The translations under genes and the position numbers were made by a program. Source: CAIKMD01 sp963740675 (GTDB lineage Bacteria > Pseudomonadota > Alphaproteobacteria > ATCC43930 > CGMCC-115725). From it: 64,000 nt of DNA. The stretch spans positions 558,001 through 622,000 of the forward strand of contig CAVUFS010000004.1 of the NCBI GenBank assembly GCA_963740675.1. The letters are read 5' to 3'. Below, piece by piece: positions 16,552-25,358 of the stretch. The notes beneath the pieces were generated by a model that had not been told where the DNA came from, did not search any database, and was given only the letters and a program-made list of their open reading frames with translations. Numbering within the stretch: position 1 is the first letter of the stretch; every line of letters begins with the position of its first letter.

Positions 16552-17861
16552 GTCTTCAGCACCTCGCGCAGCAGGCCGAACATATCGTCGATCTGTGACT
16601 TCTCGACGATCAGCGGCGGCGACAGCGCGAGGATGTCGCCAGTCTGGCGCACCAGCAAGCCGCGCTCGAAGCATTTGATATAAACATCGAAAGCGCGCGC
16701 GCCAGGCTTGCCGGCAATGGGCGCAAGCTCGATACCGGCGACCAACCCGATATTGCGAAGATCGACGATGTTCGGCAGATCTTTCAGCGCGTGGACCGCG
16801 CTCTCCCAATAGGGTGCGAGCGCTTTGGCGCGGTTGAAGAGATCTTCTTTCGCATAGATGTCGAGCGTCGCCAGCGCCGCCGCCGCGGCGATCGGATGGC
16901 CGGAATAGGTATAGCCATGCGCGAATTCGATCAGATTCTCGGGTCCCTGCATAAACGCGTCGTAGATGTGCTTCTTCACCACGACGCCGCCCATCGGCAC
17001 GCAGCCATTGGTGACGCCTTTGGCGAAGCAGACCATGTCGGGCACGACGCCGAACAGCTCGGTGGCGAAGCTCGCGCCCAGGCGGCCGAAGCCGGTGATG
17101 ACTTCGTCGAAGATCAGCAGGAAGCCGTATTTGTCGCAGATCGCCTTCAGGCGCTCGAGATAGCCTTTGGGCGGCACGAGCACGCCGGTCGAGCCGGCCA
17201 TCGGCTCGACGATCACGGCGGCGATGGTTGAAGGATCGTGCAGCGCAGCAATGCGCTCGAGCTCGTCCGCGAGCTCCGCGCCCCAATCCGGCTGGCCGTG
17301 CGAGAAAGCCTGCTTGCCGAGGTTGAAGGTGTGCGGCAAATGGTCGACGCCGGCGATACCGGCATAGAGCTTGCGATTGCCGGCGATGCCGCCGACCGAA
17401 ATACCGCCGAAGCCGACGCCGTGATAGCCACGCTCGCGGCCGATCAGCCGGGTGCGCGCGCCATCGCCCCGCGCCCGGTGATAGGCGAGCGCGATCTTCA
17501 GCGCGGTCTCGACCGCCTCCGAGCCGGAATTGCCGAAAAAGACATGATCCAGGTCGCCCGGCAACAGGGCCGCGATCCGCGACGCCGCCTCGAAAATCGC
17601 CGGGTGGCCCATCTGGAACGCAGGTGCGTAGTCGAGTGCAATCAATTGCCGCTGGACCGCGTCGGCGATCTCGCGCCGGCCATGGCCGGCATTGACGCAC
17701 CACAGTCCGGCGGTGCCGTCGAGAATCTTGCGGCCGTCGGTGCTGTGGTAATACATGCCCTCGGCTGAAGCCATCAGCCGCGGCTTCGCCTTGAATTGGC
17801 GATTGGCGGTGAACGGCATCCAGTAGCTATCGAGATCGTTCGGTCGCGCCGTCTCGGCCAT
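16545..17861 (-). CDS. Class III omega-amino acid:pyruvate aminotransferase
   Basis: The 438-residue PLP enzyme starts MAETARPNDLDSYWMPFTAN, very like omega-amino acid (beta-alanine) pyruvate transaminases. GNSGSEAVETALK binds the cofactor phosphate, IFDEVITGFGRLG contains the Asp that contacts the PLP nitrogen, and the Schiff-base Lys is in CFAKGVTNG. Such enzymes move amino groups from beta-alanine, taurine-like or polyamine-derived amines to pyruvate. The start at 17861 has GAGGGG upstream; two in-frame ATGs further up are less likely. It is followed, with overlap, by ald, which would regenerate pyruvate from the alanine formed. The 98 bases to the next divergent gene hold its promoter. 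Confidence 0.88.
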   Translation of the reverse strand: MAETARPNDLDSYWMPFTANRQFKAKPRLMASAEGMYYHSTDGRKILDGTAGLWCVNAGHGRREIADAVQRQLIALDYAPAFQMGHPAIFEAASRIAALLPGDLDHVFFGNSGSEAVETALKIALAYHRARGDGARTRLIGRERGYHGVGFGGISVGGIAGNRKLYAGIAGVDHLPHTFNLGKQAFSHGQPDWGAELADELERIAALHDPSTIAAVIVEPMAGSTGVLVPPKGYLERLKAICDKYGFLLIFDEVITGFGRLGASFATELFGVVPDMVCFAKGVTNGCVPMGGVVVKKHIYDAFMQGPENLIEFAHGYTYSGHPIAAAAALATLDIYAKEDLFNRAKALAPYWESAVHALKDLPNIVDLRNIGLVAGIELAPIAGKPGARAFDVYIKCFERGLLVRQTGDILALSPPLIVEKSQIDDMFGLLREVLKTC

Positions 17862-17959
17862 AGGGTGTCCCCTCTTTGCCATCGCTCCCGGCTTCCTAGA
17901 ACTCGGCGCCACCGGGAAAATATTGCGTCGAGGGCCTGTTTTTAGGCAGAATTGGTCCC

Positions 17960-18370
17960 ATGGACCAGGGGAGCCGGACTTCCACCATTGCCATCAGCGC
18001 TACCGTCGCAGCGCTTGCAGTTTCGGGGTGCGCGTTGCTTGCCGAGGCTTTCGCCGTTTGCGGCATCGACGTTCCTTATCTCTGCTTCATCATCGCGATC
18101 GTCGCCTGTTGCGCACTCGGCGGCTGGGCACTCGCGGCCTGGGCCCTGGTCTTCAGTGCCGCCGGTATATGGGATTTCTTCCTACCCCCGAGCGGCTTCG
18201 GTTGGCCGAAATATAGCGACGCGGGGCATCTCGCGGTGTTCATCATCGTCGCGTTCTTCGTCTGCTGGATCATCGACGGCCTGCGCCGCGCGAACGACGC
18301 CTTATCGCGCGATAACGTCGTCCTCGGCTGCAAGATCACCGCGCTTTTGAAACGGGCAAAAGCGCTCTGA
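17960..18370 (+). CDS. DUF4118-like small membrane protein
   Basis: The 136-residue product has three to four hydrophobic segments (about residues 11-33, 38-58, 60-77 and 88-106) and a short charged cytoplasmic tail. The pattern, including DVPYLCFIIAIVACCALGG and the FFLPPSGFGWP turn, resembles the DUF4118 membrane domain of KdpD-type sensor kinases, but no kinase domain follows. It may be a stand-alone sensor-like domain. It is 43 bases from the next gene on the same strand. Confidence 0.65.
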   Translation: MDQGSRTSTIAISATVAALAVSGCALLAEAFAVCGIDVPYLCFIIAIVACCALGGWALAAWALVFSAAGIWDFFLPPSGFGWPKYSDAGHLAVFIIVAFFVCWIIDGLRRANDALSRDNVVLGCKITALLKRAKAL

Positions 18371-18413
18371 CCTTTTTCCCCGGCACGACAATCTGGCTTG
18401 GATACCGGTTACG

Positions 18414-18851
18414 ATGAACCGGCGCGTCTTGCTGCTGACGCCGCTCGTGCTCGGTTGCGGCCGGGCGATCGCCGGCGAGAAGATCTTTCGCCTCGGACCG
18501 ATTTCGATCACCCATCCCTGGGTCCCGCCCGCGGTCACCGAGGTGGCGGCGCTGTTCCTGCGCATCGTCAATAACGGACCGACCCACGAGCGGCTCATCG
18601 CAGCATCGACGCCCGTCGCCGGCACGGTGATCTTTCGCTCGCATGACGGCACGCCGCTCGAATACTACGATCTCTGGCCAAAACGGCCGCTCGAGCTCGG
18701 GCCTGGCCGGCGCTACATCGCGCTGCGCGATCTCAAAGGGCCGCTCGCGCTCGACGATACTTTTCCGGTGGCGCTGCGCTTCGCCAATGCCGGCCAGATC
18801 ACCGTCACGGCGGTCGTTGAAGCCGGCCCCGAAGACGATACGGCCGGCTAG
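18414..18851 (+). CDS. PCuAC-like exported protein with degenerate copper site
   Basis: The 145-residue protein has a signal peptide (RRVLLLTPLVLGCGRAIAG). The fold pattern of the PCu(A)C/DUF461 family is clear: ITHPWVPPAVTEVAALFLRI, LIAASTPVAGTVIFRS, YIALRDLKGPL and a closing beta strand. In copper-binding members the segment before LKGPL and the strand after the first domain half carry Met and His ligands. Here that segment is RRYIALRDLK with neither. Only one His remains nearby (RSHDG). It may have lost copper binding. A strong terminator follows. Confidence 0.78.
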   Translation: MNRRVLLLTPLVLGCGRAIAGEKIFRLGPISITHPWVPPAVTEVAALFLRIVNNGPTHERLIAASTPVAGTVIFRSHDGTPLEYYDLWPKRPLELGPGRRYIALRDLKGPLALDDTFPVALRFANAGQITVTAVVEAGPEDDTAG

Positions 18852-18864
18852 TCTCGCGTAAACG

Positions 18865-18890
18865 AAAGGCCCCGCCAAAGCGGGGCCTTT
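18865..18890. terminator. Bidirectional intrinsic terminator
   Basis: AAAGGCCCCGC (18865-18875), loop CAAA, GCGGGGCCTTT (18880-18890): an 11-bp perfect stem with A-run on one side and T-run on the other. It lies between the convergent PCuAC-like gene and the flp gene, and can end both transcripts. Confidence 0.9.
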
Positions 18891-18912
18891 GTACGAAATC
18901 TTCAATCCGCGC

Positions 18913-19074
18913 TTAGATCGCGGCAGCGACGTTCTGGAACGTCGTGCCCAGATTCGTGCCTGTGGTCGTCGCCGCCGCGATGATCGCGACCGCGATCAGC
19001 GCCGCGATCAGACCGTATTCGATCGCCGTCGCACCGCTCTCGTCTCGCAGGAAAGTCCGCGCCCAACCAAACAT
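18913..19074 (-). CDS. flp: Flp/Fap-type pilin
   Basis: A 53-residue prepilin, MFGWARTFLRDESGATAIEY followed by a hydrophobic helix and ending QNVAAAI. The prepilin peptidase site is after Gly14 (SG before ATAIEY), with the expected Glu at +5 and the Glu-Tyr pair of Flp pilins. The RBS GGAGG is 6 bases before ATG 19074. Flp pilins make tight-adherence (Tad) pili, but no tad, cpa or prepilin peptidase gene is near, so assembly must use a distant locus. The 160 bases upstream are AT-rich and hold the promoter; no other motif was recognised there. Confidence 0.9.
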   Translation of the reverse strand: MFGWARTFLRDESGATAIEYGLIAALIAVAIIAAATTTGTNLGTTFQNVAAAI

Positions 19075-19235
19075 GCCTAGCCTCCACTGATGTGTGTCGC
19101 GAGCAATTTAGGAGTGCCATCGCTAATGGAAGCTTGTGGTTCGCTCCAATTGGAAAAGATTAAGATCGCCCGATTTTTCGCGGGTTTATCGCGCAACTAT
19201 CATCGAGCTTGTTGCTATATCGTCGTTGCCCGGAA

Positions 19236-20339
19236 TTAACCGAGCAACGACACGACGTGATCCGCGATCGCCAGGGACGCCGTCAGGCCGGGTGATTCAA
19301 TACCAAACAAATTGACGAGATTTGGCACGCCGTGACTCTGCGGTCCGGCGATCACGAAATCCGCCGCCGGCTCTTTCGGGCCGCTGATCTTGGGACGGAT
19401 GCCGGCATAACCCGGCTGCAGCGCGCCATCGGCGATGCCCGGCCAATAGGTGCGGATTGCAGCGTAAAATTTATCGCCGCGCCGCGCATCGACTGTGTAA
19501 TCGATACCGTCGATCCATTCCGTATCGGGACCGAAGCGCGCCGCGCCCGCCATATCGAGCGTCAGATGCACGCCCAGCCCGGCATGCTCTGGCACCGGAT
19601 AAACCAAACGCTTGAACGGCGCGCGGCCGGCGAGCGTGAAATAGACGCCGCGGCAATAATAATCCTGCGGTATCGTCGCCGCCGGAATCCCGGCGATACG
19701 CCGCGCCAGCGACGGCGCGTAAAGCCCGGCACTGTTGATGAGCAGCTTGCAGTCGAGCGTCATCTGCTCGCTGCCGCCAACCTCGAGCGTAAAGCCATCG
19801 CGCGTAACACGGCCTTCGAGCACCGGCGCGCGCAGCACCACGCTGGCACCGGCATGCTCGGCATCGGTCTGATAGGCCAGCATCAGCGCGTGGCTATCGA
19901 TGATACCGGTCGACGGCGAATGGAACGCGGCGACGCAGTTCAGCGCCGGCTCCATCGACCGCGCATCTTTGCCATCGAGCCATTCGAGATCGGTGACGCC
20001 TGCCGCCTCGGCATGCTTGATGACGCGCTTGAGAGTCGCGATCTCGTCATCGCTGACACCGACAACGAGCTTGCCGATGCGCTTATGCGGCACGTCGCGC
20101 TCGGCGCAATAGGCGTAAAGCTTCTTGCGGCCTTCGACGCAGAAGCGCGCTTTCAGACTGCCTTCGGGATAATAGAGACCGGCATGGATCACCTCGCTAT
20201 TGCGCGAGGAGGTATCCTGGCCGATCCAACGCTCTTTCTCGAGCAGCAACACCTCGCGGCCGGCGTGGGCCAATGCCCGCGCCACCGCCAAACCAATGAT
20301 GCCGCCGCCGATGACGACACATTCGACGGCTTCACCCAT
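19236..20339 (-). CDS. FAD-dependent oxidoreductase, L-2-hydroxyglutarate oxidase-like
   Basis: The 367-residue protein starts with the FAD-binding VVIGGGIIGLAVARALA and has the acidic strand end LLLEKE. SSRNSEVIHAGLYYPEGSLK is typical of the LhgO/L-2-hydroxyglutarate dehydrogenase branch of the DAO family, and GIRPKISGP and LFGIESPGLTASLAIA near the end agree. Likely it oxidises a 2-hydroxy acid and passes electrons to oxygen or quinone. It starts only 4 bases after the stop of the LVIVD-repeat gene, so the two share a transcript. Confidence 0.85.
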   Translation of the reverse strand: MGEAVECVVIGGGIIGLAVARALAHAGREVLLLEKERWIGQDTSSRNSEVIHAGLYYPEGSLKARFCVEGRKKLYAYCAERDVPHKRIGKLVVGVSDDEIATLKRVIKHAEAAGVTDLEWLDGKDARSMEPALNCVAAFHSPSTGIIDSHALMLAYQTDAEHAGASVVLRAPVLEGRVTRDGFTLEVGGSEQMTLDCKLLINSAGLYAPSLARRIAGIPAATIPQDYYCRGVYFTLAGRAPFKRLVYPVPEHAGLGVHLTLDMAGAARFGPDTEWIDGIDYTVDARRGDKFYAAIRTYWPGIADGALQPGYAGIRPKISGPKEPAADFVIAGPQSHGVPNLVNLFGIESPGLTASLAIADHVVSLLG

Positions 20340-20343
20340 CGCC

Positions 20344-21478
20344 TCAGGTCCGCTCGAGAATCTCCAGACCGCGGATGCGGTCGATGAGATAGATCAGGCC
20401 GCGATCGTCCTCATAGACGTCGTTGCTCTGACACCGCTTCGCGCCCGGCGCCGGCTCGGGCACGTAATGCGCGACCTCCTTCGGCGTATGCGGATGCGAG
20501 ATGTCGATGATGCGAAGGCCCTGCGCGAACCAGGCGAAGGGCACTTGCGTGCCGCGGATTTTCTCGACCGGCTGATGGCAGCCGCTGTTATTGGCATGAT
20601 TGCCGTGATCGAGACCTTCGACCTGATAGGTGCCGACGGGCACCGGATGCTCCTCGTCGGTGATGTCGATCATCCACATGAAGGCGGGCAGCGCCGTCTC
20701 GGGCCGCTGCACGTCCTCGTCGGCGACGATCGCAAACTGCCGGCCGAAAATGTCGAACGGGATGCGCACGCAGGAATGCGTCGGGCAGGCGAAGGGCGGG
20801 CTCCAATCGAGGCCGGAGACCCGTTTCGGCTTCGACATGTCGTCGATGTTGAGAATGTGGAAGCCGCCCTGCCAGTAGCTCGTATAGAGCCGATTGCCGG
20901 AGCGCAGCGGGTGATGGCAGCGATGATCCGCGCCCTTCCAGGTCGGCGTTTCGCCGCCGGCGATCCATTGCCCCGGCTCCCACCAGCGCCCGACCTCTTC
21001 CGGCTTCTCCGGATTCTTGAGGTCGAGGATCATGACGATGTTGCCGCGATAGCCCTCGACCGTCGGCGAGCAATAGACATAGCGACCGTCGAAATCGTAG
21101 CGATGGACGCCGTGGCCATGGGTCTGCCAATCGAGGATCTTGCGCGGCTTCAGCGGATTGCTGACATCGTAGATTCCGAGACCGCCCTTGAAGTCGGAGG
21201 GCGCGAGACGCGGGACCGCCAGCCGGATTGGGGTCAACCTCGTGGTTGGTGACCAGAATGCCGTTCACGGCCCGCGCTTTGTGCGAATGGGTGCCTGGCG
21301 GCATCTCGTAATAAGCGATTTCTTTCGGATTCTTGGGATCGCGCACATCGACGATGCTGGTGCCCGAGGGCGAGTGGATGTGGCCGATATAGGCGAAGCC
21401 GTTATCGACATAGACCTGACCGCCGCCATAGCAGTCATGGAACCCGACCCGCCGGACGCCTTTTGCTGAAACCGCCAT
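20344..21478 (-). CDS. LVIVD-repeat protein, cytoplasmic type (apparent +1 frameshift)
   Basis: LVIVD-type blades are visible as SIVDVRDPKNPKEIAYYEMP, GIYDVSNPLKPRKI, MILDLKNPEKPEEV, HILNIDDMSKPKR and IIDISHPHTPKEV. The start is at 21478 with no signal peptide. The frame changes near GAAGTC 21190-21195, between ILVTNHEV and KGGLGIYDV. Removing one A recreates GAGTC and gives 377 residues. The exact point could be some bases upstream. The gene is coupled to the FAD oxidoreductase downstream and divergent from the ferritin-like gene. Confidence 0.82.
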
Positions 21479-21627
21479 ACTCTTTCCTCCCGCAGATTAT
21501 CAGCCAACTCTAGCCCAAATCGCGGCTCCGCCAAACCCGTTGCCGCGGCCGCGAAGGACAAGGCGCCGCACCGCTGAGGCAATCCGCGCGATTGACTTTA
21601 TATGGCCGCGCCCTGAGGCTAGCCGCC

Positions 21628-23385
21628 ATGACCGATATAACAATCAGCGCGGCGGATGAGGCTGCGCGACTCTGGCGCGAGAACGCGCCGGGCCCGGTGC
21701 GCCCCGGCAGCGACCGCCACAAGAGCATGTTCTGCCGCATGCTGCTCGACACCTTCAATCCTTATAAGCCGGCGGTCATCGATTGGCCGAAGCTCGACGA
21801 GGAAGCGCGTCAGCGCCTGATCAGCCTGCCGATCTGGGACATTGCCGTGCAGACCGAGGGCAAGGCCAAGCTTCGTGTCTTGACCTATGGCCAGCAGATC
21901 GACGATCCGCTGCTCCGCCAGGCGATCGACCTCAACGGCTTCGAGGAAGGCCGCCACAAGGACGTTCTCGCCAATATGGTCGAGGCCTACGGCATCAAGC
22001 TCGCGCCCGAGCCGCCCTACCTCAAGCCGCGCGACGCTGAATGGGCCTTTATGGTCACAGGCTATAGCGAATGCATCGACAGCTTCTTCGCCTTCGGGCT
22101 CTTTGAGTTGGCGAAACGATCGGGCTTCTTCCCGCCCGAGCTCGTCGACACGTTCGAGCCGGTGATGCAGGAGGAAGGCCGCCACATCCTCTTCTACGTC
22201 AATTGGGTCGCCTGGCATCGGCGGAACCTGCCGTGGTGGAAACGGCCGTGGTTCCGCCTGAAGATCTTGGCCGTCTGGGCGTTCCTGATTTGGGAGCGCA
22301 TCGGCATCGCGCGCGGCCTCGGCGGCGCGCCCGACGCCGACAACAACTTCACCGTCACCGGCGGCAAGGCCGTCAGCGGCGTCGATATCAGCGTGCCCGA
22401 GCTGATGGATATCTGCCTTGCCGAGAACGAAAGCCGGCTGGGCGGCTACGACAAGCGTCTGCTGCGGCCGAATTTCGTGCCGCGCATGGTACGATTCGCG
22501 CGCTTCTTCATGGGCAAGAAGAAATCCGCGGTCGCGATTGGCTCCGAGGCGCATAAGGAAATCTTCTGCCAGCATTTCCACGATACCTATCAGGATTACG
22601 ATCCCGAGACTCTGCCGTGGCCGGAGCTCGACGAGGTGGCCGCGGCGCGGCTGCGCTCCGTGCCGTTTTGGCAGGAAGTGCTGCATACCGAGCGCCGCGC
22701 CGGCGCCATCGTCAAAGCCTTTACCGAGACCATCGACGATCCCGTCCTCAAAAAGGCCGTCGAGCTGCAAGGTTTCGAGGAAGCGCGCCACGCCGATCTG
22801 ATCCGCGTGATGATCAAGCGCTACAACATCGACGCGTATGAGACACCGCTCGAGCCGTTGCCGGCCGATATCGAGACCGCTTTCAAGGATTTCGGCTACG
22901 GCGAATGCGTCGACAGCTTCCTCGGCTTCGGTGTCTTCAAGATCGCGCGGCAATCGGGCTTCCTGCCGGAATCGATGTTCGCGATCTTCGATCGCCTCAT
23001 GTACGAAGAGACGCGGCACATAGTCTTCTTCGTCAACTGGATGGCCTACCGCCAGATGCAGAAGAAGCGCGGCAACATCGTTTGGCGCGCCTCCGCCTCG
23101 TTGCGCTTCTATACGCGCGCGCTGAAACGTCTCGTCGGCACCGCACGCCGCGGCGCCCAGGTCAATGACGGCAAGGATTTCTCGGCGACGCAGGCGAGCA
23201 TGTTCCTCGAAGGCTTCACCTTCCGTCGCTTCCTCGAGGATTGCTACAACGAGAACGCCCGGCGCATGAAGGAATTCGACCCCGAGCTCCTGCGCCCGAG
23301 CTTCCTGCCCTCGCTCGCCGATGCCGCGCTGACCAGCCTGCGACTGTGGAATTTCCGCCGGCGCAACGCGGGCACGCCCGCGTAA
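21628..23385 (+). CDS. Tandem-duplicated ferritin-like diiron protein
   Basis: The 585-residue protein consists of two homologous halves. Half one has GFEEGRHKD, YSECIDSFFAFGLFELAKRS and MQEEGRHILFYVNW. Half two has GFEEARHAD, YGECVDSFLGFGVFKIARQS and MYEETRHIVFFVNW. Each half therefore shows the E...ExxH...E...ExxH ligand set of a carboxylate-bridged diiron site. I chose ATG 21628; an upstream in-frame codon adds 12 residues without homology support. The reaction is unknown: relatives include oxygenases and ferritin-like oxidases. It is divergent from the LVIVD and FAD-oxidoreductase operon, 149 bases away. Confidence 0.82.
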   Translation: MTDITISAADEAARLWRENAPGPVRPGSDRHKSMFCRMLLDTFNPYKPAVIDWPKLDEEARQRLISLPIWDIAVQTEGKAKLRVLTYGQQIDDPLLRQAIDLNGFEEGRHKDVLANMVEAYGIKLAPEPPYLKPRDAEWAFMVTGYSECIDSFFAFGLFELAKRSGFFPPELVDTFEPVMQEEGRHILFYVNWVAWHRRNLPWWKRPWFRLKILAVWAFLIWERIGIARGLGGAPDADNNFTVTGGKAVSGVDISVPELMDICLAENESRLGGYDKRLLRPNFVPRMVRFARFFMGKKKSAVAIGSEAHKEIFCQHFHDTYQDYDPETLPWPELDEVAAARLRSVPFWQEVLHTERRAGAIVKAFTETIDDPVLKKAVELQGFEEARHADLIRVMIKRYNIDAYETPLEPLPADIETAFKDFGYGECVDSFLGFGVFKIARQSGFLPESMFAIFDRLMYEETRHIVFFVNWMAYRQMQKKRGNIVWRASASLRFYTRALKRLVGTARRGAQVNDGKDFSATQASMFLEGFTFRRFLEDCYNENARRMKEFDPELLRPSFLPSLADAALTSLRLWNFRRRNAGTPA

Positions 23386-23424
23386 CCCTTCGCCTCCGAA
23401 GCCCCGCCCTCTAAACTCGCGCCA

Positions 23425-24417
23425 ATGCAAATCGCGACCATCATCGTGGCGATCGCCGGTCTCGTGCTCGGGACAGCGATCGTTGCCTATTTCGGCTTCG
23501 GCGAAGTGCTGTCGGCGCTCGAGGCGATCGGCTGGGGCGGCTTTGCGATCATCCTCGTCTACCAGCTCGCGCTTTACCTGCTGCTCGGCGCCTGCTGGTG
23601 GGTGATCGCGCCGCCGCCGCGCGACCGTTTCCGCGCTTTCGTCTGGGGTCGGCTGGTACGCGATTCCGGCTCCGAGGTGCTGCCGCTCTCGCAGGTCGGC
23701 GGCTTCGTCATGGGTGCGCGTGCCGCAACATTGCTTGGCCCATCGACCGCGATTTCGACCGCAACCACCATCGTCGACATCACGATCGAGGTCCTGGCGC
23801 AGCTCGGCTACACGGTGGTCGGCGTCGCGCTCCTGGCGCGTGTCCATCCGCAAGCCACGCTGATCTATCCGGCCGCGATCGGTATCGCCTTCGGCATCGT
23901 CGCAATCCTGGGCTTCATCCTGCTTCAGCGCCGCGGCGCCGCGCTGGTCGAGAAGATGAGCCAGCAGCTCGCAACGCGTTGGTTTCCGAACAGCGCGCTG
24001 AGCGCAAAGCCGTTGATCGAGGCGATCGATCGCGTCTATGCACATCGCGGCAGCCTCGCCATCGGCTTCTTTCTCCATCTCGGCGGCTGGGTCGCGAATG
24101 CGATCGAAGCATGGCTGGCATTGAAGCTGATGGGCATCGATCTCGGCATCACTGCCGTGCTCACGATCGAGAGCCTGCTCTACGCCATCCGCAGCGTGGC
24201 TTTCGCCGTGCCCAATGCGGTCGGCGTGCAGGAAGGCGCTTATGTCATGCTCGGCGCGCTTTTCGGCTTGTCACCCGACATGGCGCTGGCGTTATCACTC
24301 CTGAAGCGCGGCCGCGACATCACCATCGGCGTGCCGGTACTGCTTTGCTGGCAGGCCCTCGAAGGCGGCGCCTTGATGCGTCGCCGCGCCGCGACCGATA
24401 CGGACAACACGCCGTGA
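23425..24417 (+). CDS. HpnL-like lysylphosphatidylglycerol-synthase-type membrane protein
   Basis: The 330-residue protein has about eight membrane segments. ESLLYAIRSVAFAVPNAVGV and QEGAYVMLGALFGL match the family signature of UPF0104/HpnL proteins, which resemble the flippase half of MprF. HpnL members are often near hopanoid synthesis genes and help place hopanoids in the outer membrane, but no hopanoid gene is visible here, so the role is inference. It overlaps the next gene by 4 bases (GTGA), indicating coupling. Confidence 0.78.
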   Translation: MQIATIIVAIAGLVLGTAIVAYFGFGEVLSALEAIGWGGFAIILVYQLALYLLLGACWWVIAPPPRDRFRAFVWGRLVRDSGSEVLPLSQVGGFVMGARAATLLGPSTAISTATTIVDITIEVLAQLGYTVVGVALLARVHPQATLIYPAAIGIAFGIVAILGFILLQRRGAALVEKMSQQLATRWFPNSALSAKPLIEAIDRVYAHRGSLAIGFFLHLGGWVANAIEAWLALKLMGIDLGITAVLTIESLLYAIRSVAFAVPNAVGVQEGAYVMLGALFGLSPDMALALSLLKRGRDITIGVPVLLCWQALEGGALMRRRAATDTDNTP

Positions 24418-25349
24418 CAGTCGAGCCACTCGTTCCGCCGGGCCCGGCGGGACGTTTCGGCACATTCTACCCCTACGCACTGCTATCTCTCTGCATGCTA
24501 TTCTGGGCCGGCAATTGGGTCCTTGGCCGCGCGCTACGCAATTCCATGCCGCCGGTCGCCATGACCTTTTGGCGATGGACGGTGGCGGCGCTGGTGCTGG
24601 CGCCTTTCGCCGTGCCGCGCCTGATGGGCAAAGGCTCGATCCTGCGCCGCGCCTGGCCGCTGCTGCTGGCACTCGCCATAACTGGCGGCGCGCTCTACCA
24701 AGTCGCGGTCTATTTCGGCCTTCGGCATACTGAGACAATCAATGCCGTATTGCTCAACGCCGCCTCGCCGTTGACGATCGTCATCGCGACCTGGGCGATC
24801 GACGGCGACAAGATCACAAGGCGGCAGATTTGGGGCACCGTGATTTCGATGATCGGCCTCGCCATCGTGCTGGGACGCGGCGACCCAACACGCATCTTCG
24901 ATCTGCGCTTCAGCATCGGCGATATCGCCATTCTCGCCGTCATGCCGCTCTGGGCGTTCTACACCGTGATGCTGCGGCGTCGGCCGATGGAGATCGACAA
25001 TATCAGCCTGATCTTCTTGGTCGGCATTTTCGGCACCGCCGCGCTCGCTCCTGCCTATCTCTTCGAGAGTCTCTATATCCAAGCTCCGCCGCTCGCCTGG
25101 AGCTCGTTCGCGGCGCCGCTTTACACCGGCTGCTTTGCCTCCGCCGCGGCCTATTGGTGCTGGAATCGCGGCGCCGAGATGGTCGGTGCCAACCGCGCCG
25201 GCTTCACCACCTATTTGATGCCGGCTTTCACCACGGTGCTGGCGGTGCTGCTGCTCGATGAGGAAGTCCATTTCTTCCATGTCATCGGTATTATCACTAT
25301 TCTCTTCGGCGTGTGGCTTTCGACAAGCAACGGGCGTAAGCCCGGCTAG
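24414..25349 (+). CDS. EamA-family (DMT) transporter
   Basis: The 311-residue product has ten predicted membrane segments in two EamA repeats. Repeat one begins FYPYALLSLCMLFWAGNWVL, with MTFWRWTVAALVLAPF and VAVYFGLRHTETINAVLL. Repeat two contains GAEMVGANRAGFTTYLMPAF. These are typical of drug/metabolite exporters; the substrate is unknown. I chose the GTG at 24414, which overlaps the stop of the HpnL-like gene. A later ATG start is possible. Confidence 0.85.
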   Translation: MTVEPLVPPGPAGRFGTFYPYALLSLCMLFWAGNWVLGRALRNSMPPVAMTFWRWTVAALVLAPFAVPRLMGKGSILRRAWPLLLALAITGGALYQVAVYFGLRHTETINAVLLNAASPLTIVIATWAIDGDKITRRQIWGTVISMIGLAIVLGRGDPTRIFDLRFSIGDIAILAVMPLWAFYTVMLRRRPMEIDNISLIFLVGIFGTAALAPAYLFESLYIQAPPLAWSSFAAPLYTGCFASAAAYWCWNRGAEMVGANRAGFTTYLMPAFTTVLAVLLLDEEVHFFHVIGIITILFGVWLSTSNGRKPG

Positions 25350-25358
25350 GGGTGGGGG

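Noticed and set aside
18336..18905. A 189-codon open frame on the minus strand
   Set aside because: It is antisense to the PCuAC-like gene, which has a signal peptide and family motifs, and it would run through the terminator.
19075..19235. CtrA box (TTAA-N7-TTAA) upstream of flp
   Set aside because: TTAA occurs in the region, but no pair with the required 7-base spacing was found.
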